A DNA stretch of 64,000 nucleotides from a virus. The notes under the pieces were generated by a model. It was not told the DNA's origin. It did no database searches and saw only the letters and a program-made list of their open reading frames with translations. How positions within the stretch are numbered: position 1 is the stretch's first letter; the number at the start of each line of letters is the position of its first letter. The DNA lies in IMG/VR virus record IMGVR_UViG_3300040856_003054, positions 62,001-126,000 of that record; one strand, given 5' to 3'. Made by a program: the position numbers and the translations under genes. Shown here one piece after another: positions 1 through 6,817 of the stretch.

Positions 1-1
1 A

Positions 2-178
2 GACCATATTTTTAGCAATATGAATATTATGACTGGATCTATGAAAGTTTCTAGTAAGGATTGGAAAGAAAAATATATTGCAGAGACAGAATTAAGAAAT
101 AAAGTGTTTCAAGAACAAGTAGTTCAAAAAATTGAAGCCAATAAGAATATCTCGACAAATGAAACTCACAAGAAATGA
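2..178 (+). CDS. C-terminal end of an unknown protein (5' truncated)
   Basis: An open frame enters from the left edge and stops at TGA 176-178, giving 58 residues. The segment is hydrophilic, rich in Lys, Glu and Asn, and ends in THKK. The start lies outside the window. The stop overlaps the next start codon (ATGA at 175), so it belongs to the same transcription unit as the genes that follow. No family is recognised. Confidence 0.6.
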   Translation, partial: DHIFSNMNIMTGSMKVSSKDWKEKYIAETELRNKVFQEQVVQKIEANKNISTNETHKK

Positions 179-474
179 TAATGATTGATGTATCTTCTCT
201 TTCCTATGAGGAAGTCCAAAACTTGGAAAAACAAATTAAAGAATACTATGAGTCCAGAAAAGGACTTCGTGGTTATAAGGTGACTTTCTGTGTCCTTTAT
301 AATCCAAAAAATCACGAAGAAGATATGCTTGTGAATGTAGAGGATTTTGATGAATGGTTGGTAGATGCTATTCCCGACCAAATTATGGGTCCTTTCAACC
401 TCAAAAACCCAGAAGAAGTGTTTTTGAAGTCGGTTGAAATTATGAACGATAAAGAAATTGAGGTATTCCAATGA
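175..474 (+). CDS. Small acidic protein of unknown function
   Basis: This gene encodes 99 residues. The start ATG overlaps the preceding stop by four bases; a second in-frame ATG at 181 is an alternative. The N-terminal half looks like a charged helix around residues 10-30, followed by an alternating hydrophobic strand (residues 33-42) and a Trp/Pro-containing middle. There is no membrane segment and no metal-binding motif. The opposite-strand frame over the same bases has no comparable context. I do not recognise the family. Confidence 0.75.
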   Translation: MIMIDVSSLSYEEVQNLEKQIKEYYESRKGLRGYKVTFCVLYNPKNHEEDMLVNVEDFDEWLVDAIPDQIMGPFNLKNPEEVFLKSVEIMNDKEIEVFQ

Positions 475-535
475 CTAAATGTATTCGTGACGGAAAACTT
501 GCCCTTATGTAAAATACGAAGAGATTGAAAAGTGA
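471..535 (+). pseudogene. Tiny frameshifted reading frame
   Basis: The ATG at 471 overlaps the previous stop (ATGA) and reads 13 codons to TAA 510-512. A -1 shift at the CCC run (502-504) would continue as PYVKYEEIEK and stop at TGA 533-535, which overlaps the GTG start of the next gene. The -1 frame therefore fits the chain of overlapping genes better than the unshifted one. It is either a one-base deletion, a sequencing error, or a frameshift site. The full product would be only about 21 residues. Confidence 0.35.
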
Positions 536-678
536 GTATTCTTGAAGATTTTAGAACTTGGTTGTGGATTATGAAAAATAACTATAATCCACATATGAGT
601 GAATATTTTTTCAATCGTGTTGGTTCTAACCTTCCAGAACAAACATTTATAAAAGCAGAGGAGATTGAAAATGATTGA
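532..678 (+). CDS. Short protein of unknown function, GTG start
   Basis: This gene encodes 48 residues. GTG is chosen because it overlaps a TGA stop (GTGA at 532-535) and there is no better ATG; the first internal Met is residue 14. The protein is rich in Trp, Tyr, Phe and Asn (WLWIM near residue 10) and has no clear membrane segment. Its 3' end overlaps the next gene by eight bases. No family is recognised. Confidence 0.5.
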   Translation: MSILEDFRTWLWIMKNNYNPHMSEYFFNRVGSNLPEQTFIKAEEIEND

Positions 679-826
679 AATCAAAAAATCTTATGTCTTG
701 GAACTAACAGAACAACAAGCAAAAGAACTCTATTGGATTTTGAGAGATGTAGATTTAGAAACTGATAATACACTAAATCTTGTTCATAACGAACTAAAAA
801 AATTATTTGATACGGGGGTACGATGA
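671..826 (+). CDS. Small protein, paralogue of the gene at 1202
   Basis: This gene encodes 51 residues. It begins MIEIKKSYVLELTEQQAKEL and ends LKKLFDTGVR. The gene at 1202 begins MIEVQKNYKITFTEDQARQL and ends LQKLFDTGIR, so the two are clear paralogues separated by two other small genes. The likely fold is a short beta strand followed by two helices (Leu/Glu/Lys-rich). Start and stop overlap neighbours in the ATGA style. Function is unknown. Confidence 0.7.
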   Translation: MIEIKKSYVLELTEQQAKELYWILRDVDLETDNTLNLVHNELKKLFDTGVR

Positions 827-1038
827 CTGAACAAAAACTTATTGAACTCTGGGGAGATGGAAGTGAGTTTGGAATGAATACTCTTGGTGCTGGTGTTATG
901 ACTGGTGCTCTCAATAATGCCTTTCGTGAGGTTGCTGTAAAGTTTGCTCAACGAGTTGCTGAAATTGAATATGAAAGAGGTTATAATGATGGATGGGGTA
1001 GAGAAAAATATTCTGGACTTGTAGGAGACCCACAATGA
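823..1038 (+). CDS. Small protein of unknown function
   Basis: This gene encodes 71 residues. It has a Gly-rich N-terminal third (residues 11-26) followed by an amphipathic Ala/Val/Glu helix (residues 30-52) and a Tyr/Gly/Trp C-terminal part. Its ATG overlaps the preceding stop by four bases, and its own stop overlaps the next ATG at 1035. No known motif is recognised. Confidence 0.7.
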   Translation: MTEQKLIELWGDGSEFGMNTLGAGVMTGALNNAFREVAVKFAQRVAEIEYERGYNDGWGREKYSGLVGDPQ

Positions 1039-1205
1039 CCCTTGTAGCAATCTTTCACCATCACTCTCAAAATCTTCCTATTGTAATGGAAGTATCTTCA
1101 ACTGAAAAGTTTCGTGATTGTTGCGATACAATTCCAACTGATTGGGCATACCTGATGAATAAAGAAACTGGAGAAATTACATACACTTATAGGAATAAAC
1201 TATGA
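1035..1205 (+). CDS. Small protein of unknown function
   Basis: This gene encodes 56 residues and overlaps both neighbours by four bases. The N-terminus carries an HHH run within AIFHHHSQN (residues 5-13). A CC pair (residues 29-30) and a C-terminal strand-turn-strand pattern (MNKETGEITYTY) follow. It resembles a small alpha/beta domain. No family is recognised; a metal-binding role for the His/Cys residues is only a possibility. Confidence 0.65.
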   Translation: MTLVAIFHHHSQNLPIVMEVSSTEKFRDCCDTIPTDWAYLMNKETGEITYTYRNKL

Positions 1206-1372
1206 TTGAAGTCCAAAAGAATTACAAAATTACATTCACCGAAGACCAAGCACGACAACTCTATCGTCTTTTACAATCATCATCAAAAGAATTCTCATAT
1301 GGGGAACGATTTGATGAACTGGGATTTCTTCACGATGAACTACAAAAACTATTTGATACGGGGATACGATGA
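1202..1372 (+). CDS. Small protein, paralogue of the gene at 671
   Basis: This gene encodes 56 residues and ends in LFDTGIR, matching LFDTGVR of the 671 gene; the N-terminal ten residues also align. Compared with that paralogue it has a slightly longer middle loop (SSSKEFSYGERFDELG). It overlaps both neighbours by four bases. A different frame over this stretch (1206-1391) is longer but lacks the paralogue support and breaks the overlap chain, so this frame is preferred. Confidence 0.7.
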   Translation: MIEVQKNYKITFTEDQARQLYRLLQSSSKEFSYGERFDELGFLHDELQKLFDTGIR

Positions 1373-1716
1373 AAGTTTATTCACTCTATAATAAAGAAAA
1401 AACATTTCTGGGAGCATTTCCTTCTAGAGATATGTGTGTAACTTATGCAAAGGTTCTACATCCTAATGCAGATGGTTGGGACTACGACATCCTTGAAGAG
1501 TATTTGAATAGGACACCTTATCAAATGTATACTCCTCCTTATACTACACCTAATACTATTCCTTGCGTTTCTCCTAATTCCACAAAGATTGTTCATAACT
1601 CTCATCCTAATGACCCAAAACCTCATTTTGATACTTATGGTGGAGTGAAAGCAGAACCTTATAAAGATGTGAGTTTAAGTTGGTATGGAGGTTATAGGGA
1701 CCATTTGGGATTATGA
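1369..1716 (+). CDS. Pro/Tyr/His-rich protein of unknown function
   Basis: This gene encodes 115 residues. The first 50 residues look like a small folded domain (strand-turn-strand, then helix with WDYDILEEYL). The rest is low-complexity and rich in Pro, Thr, Tyr, His and Asn (for example YTPPYTTPNTIP), probably disordered, ending in a WYGGYRDHLGL tail. The start overlaps the previous stop. I do not recognise it. Confidence 0.7.
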   Translation: MKVYSLYNKEKTFLGAFPSRDMCVTYAKVLHPNADGWDYDILEEYLNRTPYQMYTPPYTTPNTIPCVSPNSTKIVHNSHPNDPKPHFDTYGGVKAEPYKDVSLSWYGGYRDHLGL

Positions 1717-2003
1717 ACGAAACACTTAATAAGAACCTCACACTCATTCAAGAGGTTGCTACAAAGGCACTTGAAGAACACAAGAATTCCACAGAACGAT
1801 TTGGTGGTGTAAATTATGCTAACTTACGAGTGGTGGATGTATGGGTGAAGTATAGTATTCACGAAGAGGATTTGGAGTATGGTGTGTTGATTGAAGAATG
1901 CTCACCAACTGCTCACGATTTGGAGAGTTATATGGTATTATATCTTGTAGAAAATCTTCCCAAACACTTGGGATTGAATATAGCAGTGGAGTTGGATTGG
2001 TAA
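1713..2003 (+). CDS. Small acidic protein of unknown function
   Basis: This gene encodes 96 residues. The N-terminal helix is Leu/Thr/Glu-rich, followed by beta-like segments (VVDVWVKYSI, residues 40-49). It then has an acidic C-terminal half ending in VELDW. ATGA overlap upstream; the TAA stop shares its last base with the next ATG. The protein is soluble, with no recognised motif. Confidence 0.7.
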   Translation: MNETLNKNLTLIQEVATKALEEHKNSTERFGGVNYANLRVVDVWVKYSIHEEDLEYGVLIEECSPTAHDLESYMVLYLVENLPKHLGLNIAVELDW

Positions 2004-2158
2004 TGACTAATACCCAAAAAGCATTAGAACGAGTTATTATTGAACTTGATAGTTGGTGTGATAATTGGACTCCCACATCTTATAATGACCCTCGCATCAG
2101 TTTGAGACAGATTGCTGACCGTGCCCGTAATGTTTTAGAACAGGAGAAAAATGACTGA
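2003..2158 (+). CDS. Small helical protein of unknown function
   Basis: This gene encodes 51 residues. The start at 2003 shares one base with the preceding TAA. An in-frame upstream codon at 1898 exists but would overlap the previous gene by more than 100 bases, so the shorter form is preferred. Two predicted helices (ALERVIIELDSW and LRQIADRARNVLEQE) are separated by a Pro/Asn loop. It overlaps the next gene by eight bases. Confidence 0.65.
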   Translation: MTNTQKALERVIIELDSWCDNWTPTSYNDPRISLRQIADRARNVLEQEKND

Positions 2159-2597
2159 CTTTCAACCAAAACCACAACATCCCGAAGAAGTTGCCGATGG
2201 ACTTCGTAATGCTTTTAGACAAGCAAAGAAAGATGGTGTGATGGATGCTACTCCTTATATTAAACAAATGACTTATAAAACTGATATTGAAAAAACTGAA
2301 AAAGAAATTGTTGTCTTACAAAAGAAACTTGACCTCCTCAAAGAGATTGAGACACATAAATCTCAACCAAGAATGTATTTTGAACTTGGTGGTAAATTTG
2401 AGATTGTCTCTTATAATGGTGAGAATTATTATCGTCTGGAATATCCAACTGTTGTTATTTGGTATAAGAAAAAGAAACCTGATGCATACCGTTTGATTGC
2501 TGATGGTATGATGCTGGTTCGTATTACTGATGGTGAAACTCATCGTCTTCTTGAAGGACTTTGGTTTAATGAGGTGCGAAAGGGAAATTATGTCTGA
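2151..2597 (+). CDS. Coiled-coil protein with a domain shared with the gene at 3580
   Basis: This gene encodes 148 residues. Residues 45-68 form a Lys/Glu/Leu coiled coil. The C-terminal part (about 72-146) shares a pattern with the 3580 protein: QPRM, then YNGENYYRLEY, a basic/aromatic stretch, and LLEGLWFNEVRKG near the end; the other protein reads QPKM, YNGHTYLRIDY and ILEGLWFNQVKKG. The two are therefore paralogues by domain. Function is unknown. It overlaps the next start by eight bases. Confidence 0.75.
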   Translation: MTDFQPKPQHPEEVADGLRNAFRQAKKDGVMDATPYIKQMTYKTDIEKTEKEIVVLQKKLDLLKEIETHKSQPRMYFELGGKFEIVSYNGENYYRLEYPTVVIWYKKKKPDAYRLIADGMMLVRITDGETHRLLEGLWFNEVRKGNYV

Positions 2598-3156
2598 ACC
2601 ATTAAATCATAAATTGGATGTAAGTAAAATCAAAACACTCACAGATGTAAAGAATGTCTTTGAGTGTATGAATTTGTACTCTTATGCTGATGAAGACCAC
2701 GAAAAGTATGAACTTCTCAAAGAATACTTCACACTTCCAAATGAACCACAAGAACTCAAACTTGAACTACCACGCAAATCTTTGGAAGAAATCTCACAAG
2801 AATTTAATGAGAAGATTGATAAACAGATTGAGGATGTAGAATATAAGTTTGAACAACTGAAATATCGTCAAGAGTATCAGTTTAGTAAAAAGATTACCAG
2901 GATTATTGAGGATATTGAGTATGCTCGTGAGAATGGGAGACCCAGAGAAAAATCCACATTGGTTATGAACCATGATTCTCTTTCTGCGAATAGTTATGTT
3001 TCATCTAATTTTGTAATCAAATCAGGTGGTGAAGAAGTTGGATATTATACATTCGGTTCGGGATATTTTAGATATTATAAAAGAGATAAACCGAATTTTA
3101 TAGTGCGTTTTTGTATGAATAAACTTTTAGATTTTAGGTGGGTGGATGAGAAATGA
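2590..3156 (+). CDS. Protein with long charged coiled coil, unknown function
   Basis: This gene encodes 188 residues from the ATG at 2590, which overlaps the previous stop. An upstream in-frame codon at 2530 would overlap that gene much further and adds residues with no homologous look. Residues 60-120 are a charged helix/coiled coil rich in Glu, Lys and Gln. The C-terminal 60 residues are beta-like and aromatic (GYYTFGSGYFRYYKRD). No family is recognised. Confidence 0.7.
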   Translation: MSEPLNHKLDVSKIKTLTDVKNVFECMNLYSYADEDHEKYELLKEYFTLPNEPQELKLELPRKSLEEISQEFNEKIDKQIEDVEYKFEQLKYRQEYQFSKKITRIIEDIEYARENGRPREKSTLVMNHDSLSANSYVSSNFVIKSGGEEVGYYTFGSGYFRYYKRDKPNFIVRFCMNKLLDFRWVDEK

Positions 3157-3302
3157 CTTATCCATCTTATTGTTGCCCTAAATGCGGAGAACAGATAGGA
3201 TATATTGGAAGATTTTTTCAGTTTATTCGTATTCCATTACATCGGTGTAAGAAGAAACCTTATAAAGTCAAGGTGGGAAACTTTATTGTAAATGTAAAAT
3301 GA
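3153..3302 (+). CDS. Small putative zinc-ribbon protein
   Basis: This gene encodes 49 residues. The N-terminus holds CCPKCGEQ (Cys 7, 8 and 11), and residues 30-32 are HRC, giving a possible Cys/His metal site of the zinc-ribbon type. The rest is basic (KKKPYKVKV). It overlaps both neighbours by four bases. A nucleic-acid or protein-binding role is plausible for such ribbons but is inference only. Confidence 0.65.
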   Translation: MTYPSYCCPKCGEQIGYIGRFFQFIRIPLHRCKKKPYKVKVGNFIVNVK

Positions 3303-3451
3303 CTAAAATCCTACTCAAAATTCTTAAGTTCTTCTTCTCAAATGAACGGGAAGTTTCTCCCGGTGTTTTTTACTTGGGTGGATATCTTTATGAGAACCGA
3401 AATAAACCAACAACACCACCACCACTCAAATTGAAGAAGAGAGACACTTGA
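3299..3451 (+). CDS. Small basic protein of unknown function
   Basis: This gene encodes 50 residues. A short hydrophobic N-terminus (ILLKILKFFF, residues 4-13) may be an amphipathic or membrane-touching helix. A Gly/Tyr middle and a Pro/Lys tail follow. It overlaps the preceding gene by four bases. It is the last gene before a terminator-promoter junction. Confidence 0.6.
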   Translation: MTKILLKILKFFFSNEREVSPGVFYLGGYLYENRNKPTTPPPLKLKKRDT

Positions 3452-3463
3452 CGAACTGGCACA

Positions 3464-3498
3464 GGAGCATCCCACAGGTGCTCCTTTTGCCTTATAAT
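3464..3498 (+). promoter_or_regulatory. Composite terminator hairpin and -10 element
   Basis: GGAGCA (3464-3469) pairs with TGCTCC (3479-3484) and is followed by TTTT, a rho-independent terminator shape. A perfect -10 TATAAT lies at 3493-3498, directly followed by GACTTCATAC. The same layout and downstream bases recur at 5879-5912 and 7769-7802. Here I see no good -35 at 17 bases. Confidence 0.55.
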
Positions 3499-3579
3499 GA
3501 CTTCATACACACAGAAACCTTCCGTATTCCTTTTCCAACTCCTGGAACTAAATGTCCTGAAACTAAACTTGAAATTAAA

Positions 3580-4206
3580 ATGACTGACAAAATCACACTT
3601 GAACTGACAATTGAAGAACTCAAACTGCTTGATAAGTATGTTGAGTATGGTGAGGAAACAAAAGAGCTGTTTGATAAAGTCAAGCAAGCATATCCTCAAC
3701 CAAAAATGGAATATCAACAATCTGGAACTGTTGATAAGGTAGAGTATAATGGTCATACCTATCTTCGTATTGATTATGATAATGATAGTTGGTTTGGTGG
3801 TGTTTGGTGGAAACAAACTATTGAACGACACAAATGTCCTATGAATATCGTTACCGATGATGAAACCAGAAACATCTTGGAAGGTCTGTGGTTCAATCAG
3901 GTAAAGAAAGGTGTGATTGATGAACCAGAGCATTATGATGAAGTAGAGTGGGACGAGAAAGATAATCCAAAACCTATGGATGATGTGGTGAATAGGTTAA
4001 TTGAGAAACATAAATCTCAAAAACTCTGGAATATTTTGTCAAACAAATATGATTATATTTCAGCAACTTGTGATGATATTGTATCCGCAGTAGAAGAATG
4101 GTTGCCTGAACCACAATCTGCCGAAGGATCACAAAATGTAGATACTGAACTACTTGTTGATGGTTTCAACGATTGTGTGCGGAAAATGAAGGAGATGTTG
4201 AGATGA
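3580..4206 (+). CDS. Acidic protein, domain paralogue of the 2151 gene
   Basis: This gene encodes 208 residues from the ATG at 3580. The frame is open back to 3448, but that stretch contains the terminator and the -10 box, so an earlier start would not be on the transcript made here. N-terminal helices rich in Leu/Glu (residues 5-35) precede the shared domain (QPKM, YNGHTYLRIDY, ILEGLWFNQVKKG). An acidic 80-residue tail follows, with KPMDDVVNRLIEKH. Function is unknown. Confidence 0.7.
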   Translation: MTDKITLELTIEELKLLDKYVEYGEETKELFDKVKQAYPQPKMEYQQSGTVDKVEYNGHTYLRIDYDNDSWFGGVWWKQTIERHKCPMNIVTDDETRNILEGLWFNQVKKGVIDEPEHYDEVEWDEKDNPKPMDDVVNRLIEKHKSQKLWNILSNKYDYISATCDDIVSAVEEWLPEPQSAEGSQNVDTELLVDGFNDCVRKMKEMLR

Positions 4207-4430
4207 GATACAATCCAGCAGATTGGGACACCTATTCTTCAAAGCAAAGAAAAGAATGGTATTATAAACCATATGAAGAACAACGAGAGATTATAAACAA
4301 ATCATATCTCTCACTGATTACTGACGAAACTGGTAATCTTGATACTATAAAAATCCTTGAACTCATTATGGATTTACAAGACCGAGTAGAAGACCTTGAA
4401 ATAGAATGTGTGAGGAAGGATTATTATTGA
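4203..4430 (+). CDS. Small protein with C-terminal coiled coil (family of three)
   Basis: This gene encodes 75 residues. The start ATG at 4203 overlaps the prior stop. The C-terminal part DTIKILELIMDLQDRVEDLE looks like a short coiled coil. The next two genes share this design (IDYAALIGIIAELCDRIEQL, then INYYNLASILEDLY with VEALEKDK), so I read the three as a tandem paralogous set. Such proteins may oligomerise. No function is known to me. Confidence 0.65.
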   Translation: MRYNPADWDTYSSKQRKEWYYKPYEEQREIINKSYLSLITDETGNLDTIKILELIMDLQDRVEDLEIECVRKDYY

Positions 4431-4612
4431 TGACTAAACGCAACTTTACGCAAGAACTCTATTATTCCTATTATGAGGATATGGAGGATGGTAGAACAAC
4501 TGAAACGATTGATTATGCTGCTTTGATTGGTATTATCGCAGAGTTGTGTGATAGAATAGAGCAACTTGAAAAAGACAACAACCTCTTAAAATCCTACGCA
4601 TGGGAACAATGA
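4430..4612 (+). CDS. Small coiled-coil protein (second of three)
   Basis: This gene encodes 60 residues. The ATG shares one base with the preceding TGA. It has an N-terminal Tyr/Asp/Glu-rich segment (YYSYYEDMEDG), then a helix with regular Leu/Ile spacing ending in EQLEKDNNLL. It resembles both adjacent genes in the C-terminal helix. It is probably a duplicated family member; function is unknown. Confidence 0.65.
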   Translation: MTKRNFTQELYYSYYEDMEDGRTTETIDYAALIGIIAELCDRIEQLEKDNNLLKSYAWEQ

Positions 4613-4842
4613 CGAAACTATCACTCAAATGGAAACAAATCTTTGATGAAATCTCAACAGCAGATGAACATGTTGTTGGAAAAATCAATTACTATAACCT
4701 TGCTAGTATCTTGGAAGATTTGTATGTAGAAAATGCTGAACTCAAAGAACGAGTAGAAGCACTTGAAAAAGATAAGAACCAATGGTATCATCCAGAGAGT
4801 AGTGTAGCAATAAACAAAACTTACACTGATGGTTTGCTATGA
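4609..4842 (+). CDS. Small coiled-coil protein (third of three)
   Basis: This gene encodes 77 residues from the ATG at 4609 (ATGA overlap). Residues 28-60 form a heptad-like helix (LASILEDLY, then ELKERVEALEKDK). The gene shares the N/D-Y-x-x-L pattern and coiled coil with the two genes before it. Function is unknown. Confidence 0.65.
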   Translation: MTKLSLKWKQIFDEISTADEHVVGKINYYNLASILEDLYVENAELKERVEALEKDKNQWYHPESSVAINKTYTDGLL

Positions 4843-5066
4843 CTGAAGAAGACAAGTATGCTCTCAAAGAGTTTCTGCGTGGTGCTGGTGCATTTCTTCT
4901 TGCCTCTGCTGTCTTTCTTGCTTACTTTGCATCTGGTGATAAACCAATCAATGAAGCATCATTTGAAGTGGTTGATAAGTATGATAATCGTTGTAATGTA
5001 ATACGATATACTCCTAATAATTCTGCACGATATGTTTATTTCTTGGATTGTTCATCTAAATACTAA
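4839..5066 (+). CDS. Small single-pass membrane protein
   Basis: This gene encodes 75 residues. One hydrophobic segment (AGAFLLASAVFLAYFA, about residues 16-31) follows a charged N-terminus. The C-terminal domain has two Cys (CNVIRY and LDCSSKY), which could form a disulphide if it is outside the cytoplasm. The start overlaps the previous gene by four bases. The stop codon lies inside TAAATACTAATG, the left boundary of the HEG regulatory element that follows. Confidence 0.65.
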   Translation: MTEEDKYALKEFLRGAGAFLLASAVFLAYFASGDKPINEASFEVVDKYDNRCNVIRYTPNNSARYVYFLDCSSKY

Positions 5067-5067
5067 T

Positions 5068-5149
5068 GCCTTAACTGACCGCAATCTGTAAGGTGGGAGG
5101 AGAGAAATCTCCTCCTTTGTAATATAAATACTAATGCGGTTAGTTTAAG
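5068..5149 (+). promoter_or_regulatory. HEG switch element A: arm, terminator, late promoter, complementary arm
   Basis: The 5' arm CTTAACTGACCGCA (5070-5083) is complementary to TGCGGTTAGTTTAAG (5135-5149), allowing one G-U and one bulge. Local stem GCCTTA/TAAGGT (5068-5073 with 5088-5093) competes for part of the arm. A terminator hairpin GGAGGAGA-GAAA-TCTCCTCC (5096-5115) with a short T run follows. The late promoter TATAAATA is at 5123-5130. The 3' arm overlaps the AAGAG ribosome-binding region (5147-5151) of the HEG starting at 5159. Inference: only late transcripts, which lack the 5' arm, expose that site. Confidence 0.7.
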
Positions 5150-5158
5150 AGTAGAACT

Positions 5159-5854
5159 ATGGTAAATCCATATAGATTTTATACCTATGCTTATTTGCGT
5201 GAGGATGGAACTCCCTATTACATAGGCAAAGGTAAAGAAAATAGAGCATATAAGAAAGTTAAGGGTGAAGTTGGAAAACCAACTGACAAATCAAGAATAA
5301 TTTTTCTCAAACAAAATCTAACTGAAGAAGAAGCATTTAGACATGAAATCTACATGATTGCTGTGTTTGGGAGAATTGATTTGGGAACTGGCATTCTTCG
5401 CAATAAAACTGATGGTGGTGAAGGTTCTACTGGATTAAAAATGTCCGATGAAAGTAAACAAAAGATAAGTAAAATTCATAAAGGTAAAACTCTTTCTGAA
5501 AAACATAAACAAATACTTGAAAAACATAGAGTTAAAAAACATTCCAAACAAACTATAGAAAAACTAAAAAAATCAAAAATAGGAAATAAATGGAATGTTG
5601 GAAGAAAACTTTCAGAAGAACATAAAGAAAAAATAAGAAAATGGAACTTGAATAAAATTGTTAGTGAAGAAACTAAAATAAAAATAAGTCAGTCAAAAAA
5701 AGGAAAACCTCAAAGTGAAAATCAAAAAGAAGCAATTAAAATGTTATGTCAAAAAGTAAGAGGAACAAAATGGTGGAATGATGGGCAAATCAACAAAAGA
5801 AGTGTAGAATGTCCTGGTGATGGTTGGAATTTGGGTAGAGTTAGGTTGTCATAA
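5159..5854 (+). CDS. GIY-YIG homing endonuclease
   Basis: This gene encodes 231 residues. The GIY-YIG nuclease domain is at the N-terminus: YTYAYL (residues 8-13) and YYIGKG (20-25), with the conserved helix EEEAFRHEIYMI further on. NUMOD3-like DNA-binding repeats follow (SDESKQKISKIHKGKTLSEK and later copies). The C-terminus has a WWNDGQ and CPGDGWNLGR module seen in phage HEGs. Such free-standing enzymes cut unoccupied sites and spread by recombination. The N-terminus is nearly identical to that of the 28448 HEG, but the C-terminus differs. It is driven by element A and followed by a terminator-promoter. Confidence 0.93.
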   Translation: MVNPYRFYTYAYLREDGTPYYIGKGKENRAYKKVKGEVGKPTDKSRIIFLKQNLTEEEAFRHEIYMIAVFGRIDLGTGILRNKTDGGEGSTGLKMSDESKQKISKIHKGKTLSEKHKQILEKHRVKKHSKQTIEKLKKSKIGNKWNVGRKLSEEHKEKIRKWNLNKIVSEETKIKISQSKKGKPQSENQKEAIKMLCQKVRGTKWWNDGQINKRSVECPGDGWNLGRVRLS

Positions 5855-5878
5855 GGACACTTTACAAACTGGCACGGG

Positions 5879-5912
5879 GGCACTTGAAAACAGGTGCCTT
5901 TTGTTGTATAAT
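5879..5912 (+). promoter_or_regulatory. Terminator hairpin with overlapping sigma70 promoter
   Basis: GGCAC (5879-5883) pairs with GTGCC (5894-5898), followed by TTTT. The -35 TTGAAA (5884-5889) sits in the hairpin loop, and TATAAT (5907-5912) is the -10 with exactly 17 bases between. Termination of the upstream HEG transcript and initiation of the next unit are packed into 34 bases. A near-copy is at 7769-7802. Confidence 0.8.
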
Positions 5913-5934
5913 GACTTTATGAAACAAAAATCTT

Positions 5935-6528
5935 ATGACTGATAATCTCCCAGTTCCTGATGATTTGCCTTATTTAAATCTATCTCAAAGTGAATTGGAT
6001 GAATTGAGAAAATCAAAGAAAGAATTAACGGAATATGGTAAACAGAAGTTGAGAGAACTTATCTACAAAGAGGATATGCGAAAAATGGAAGATGCCGCAA
6101 AAGACCTTGTTCATAAAAATCTTACACACGAAGAGATGACCACAGGAGAACTTATGGACACTGAAAAGTTCCAAGAAGAACTTTCTGAACAGAAAGTATT
6201 TGATGCCGATAAGTTTGCGGAGGAAAATAGTATGGTAAGAAATCATCGTATCCTTGACCGATATAACATGTTCTACAATACTGAATGTTCTGGTCTCACT
6301 TGGGGTACACATATCACACCAGAGTTTCAACAGGCAATGGCATTAGAGTGTATGCTTGATGCGTTGAGGTATGAGAACTTTAACCATGAGTTTGATGTTG
6401 TTTCTACTGCTGACATCAATGCACTGATTGATGGATTGTATCAACAAGGTAAAGATTATCTGGAACGAGTGAAGACACTTCAACAACCGTCACAAGAGAG
6501 CACCAAAACTGATTTGGATGCTCTATAA
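5935..6528 (+). CDS. Acidic helical protein of unknown function
   Basis: This gene encodes 197 residues and is the first gene after a strong sigma70-type promoter (-10 at 5907-5912). It is mostly charged helix: residues 15-60 and 60-100 are rich in Glu, Lys and Asp. A more hydrophobic domain then runs from about 105 to 185 (LTWGTHITPEF, LECMLDALRYENF). The tail is Gln/Ser/Thr-rich. There is no signal peptide or membrane segment. Family not recognised. Confidence 0.75.
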   Translation: MTDNLPVPDDLPYLNLSQSELDELRKSKKELTEYGKQKLRELIYKEDMRKMEDAAKDLVHKNLTHEEMTTGELMDTEKFQEELSEQKVFDADKFAEENSMVRNHRILDRYNMFYNTECSGLTWGTHITPEFQQAMALECMLDALRYENFNHEFDVVSTADINALIDGLYQQGKDYLERVKTLQQPSQESTKTDLDAL

Positions 6529-6552
6529 TAGTATTATACACAATCAACCACA

Positions 6553-6810
6553 ATGATTTCTCCTTACAATGTAGTTCCTGGAACTGATATTGTTCATAGC
6601 ATCACTGATTGTTATGAACTCTGTGATGAAGCAGAAGGATGCACTCACACTGTAAAACTTAATGCGGATAATGGTGGTGTTTACTTGGAATCAATAGGAA
6701 AGCAACACGATAGTGAGCACAGAGGTATCACTGAATATATGACTATCTCAAACAAAGAACTTGCTATAGTAGTCGCAAAAAGGATTTTGGAATTGTACAA
6801 CGCAGTATAA
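6553..6810 (+). CDS. Small protein of unknown function
   Basis: This gene encodes 85 residues. It has two Cys in CYELCDEAEGC (residues 20-30) and a strand pair around residues 40-48. A C-terminal helix (NKELAIVVAKRILELYNAV) follows, as in small alpha/beta domains. The stop TAA lies within TATAAATA (6806-6813), so the gene end abuts HEG element B. No family is recognised. Confidence 0.7.
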   Translation: MISPYNVVPGTDIVHSITDCYELCDEAEGCTHTVKLNADNGGVYLESIGKQHDSEHRGITEYMTISNKELAIVVAKRILELYNAV

Positions 6811-6817
6811 ATAAAAA

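Noticed and set aside
1206-1391. 61-residue frame overlapping the 1202 gene
   Set aside because: The 1202 frame has a paralogue at 671 and fits the ATGA overlap chain; this one does neither.
3497-3583. 28-codon frame starting inside TATAATG
   Set aside because: The ATG is part of the -10 box, so it would not be on the transcript from this promoter.
3388-3933. 181-residue minus-strand frame
   Set aside because: It runs through a terminator, a promoter and two supported + genes, and has no start context.
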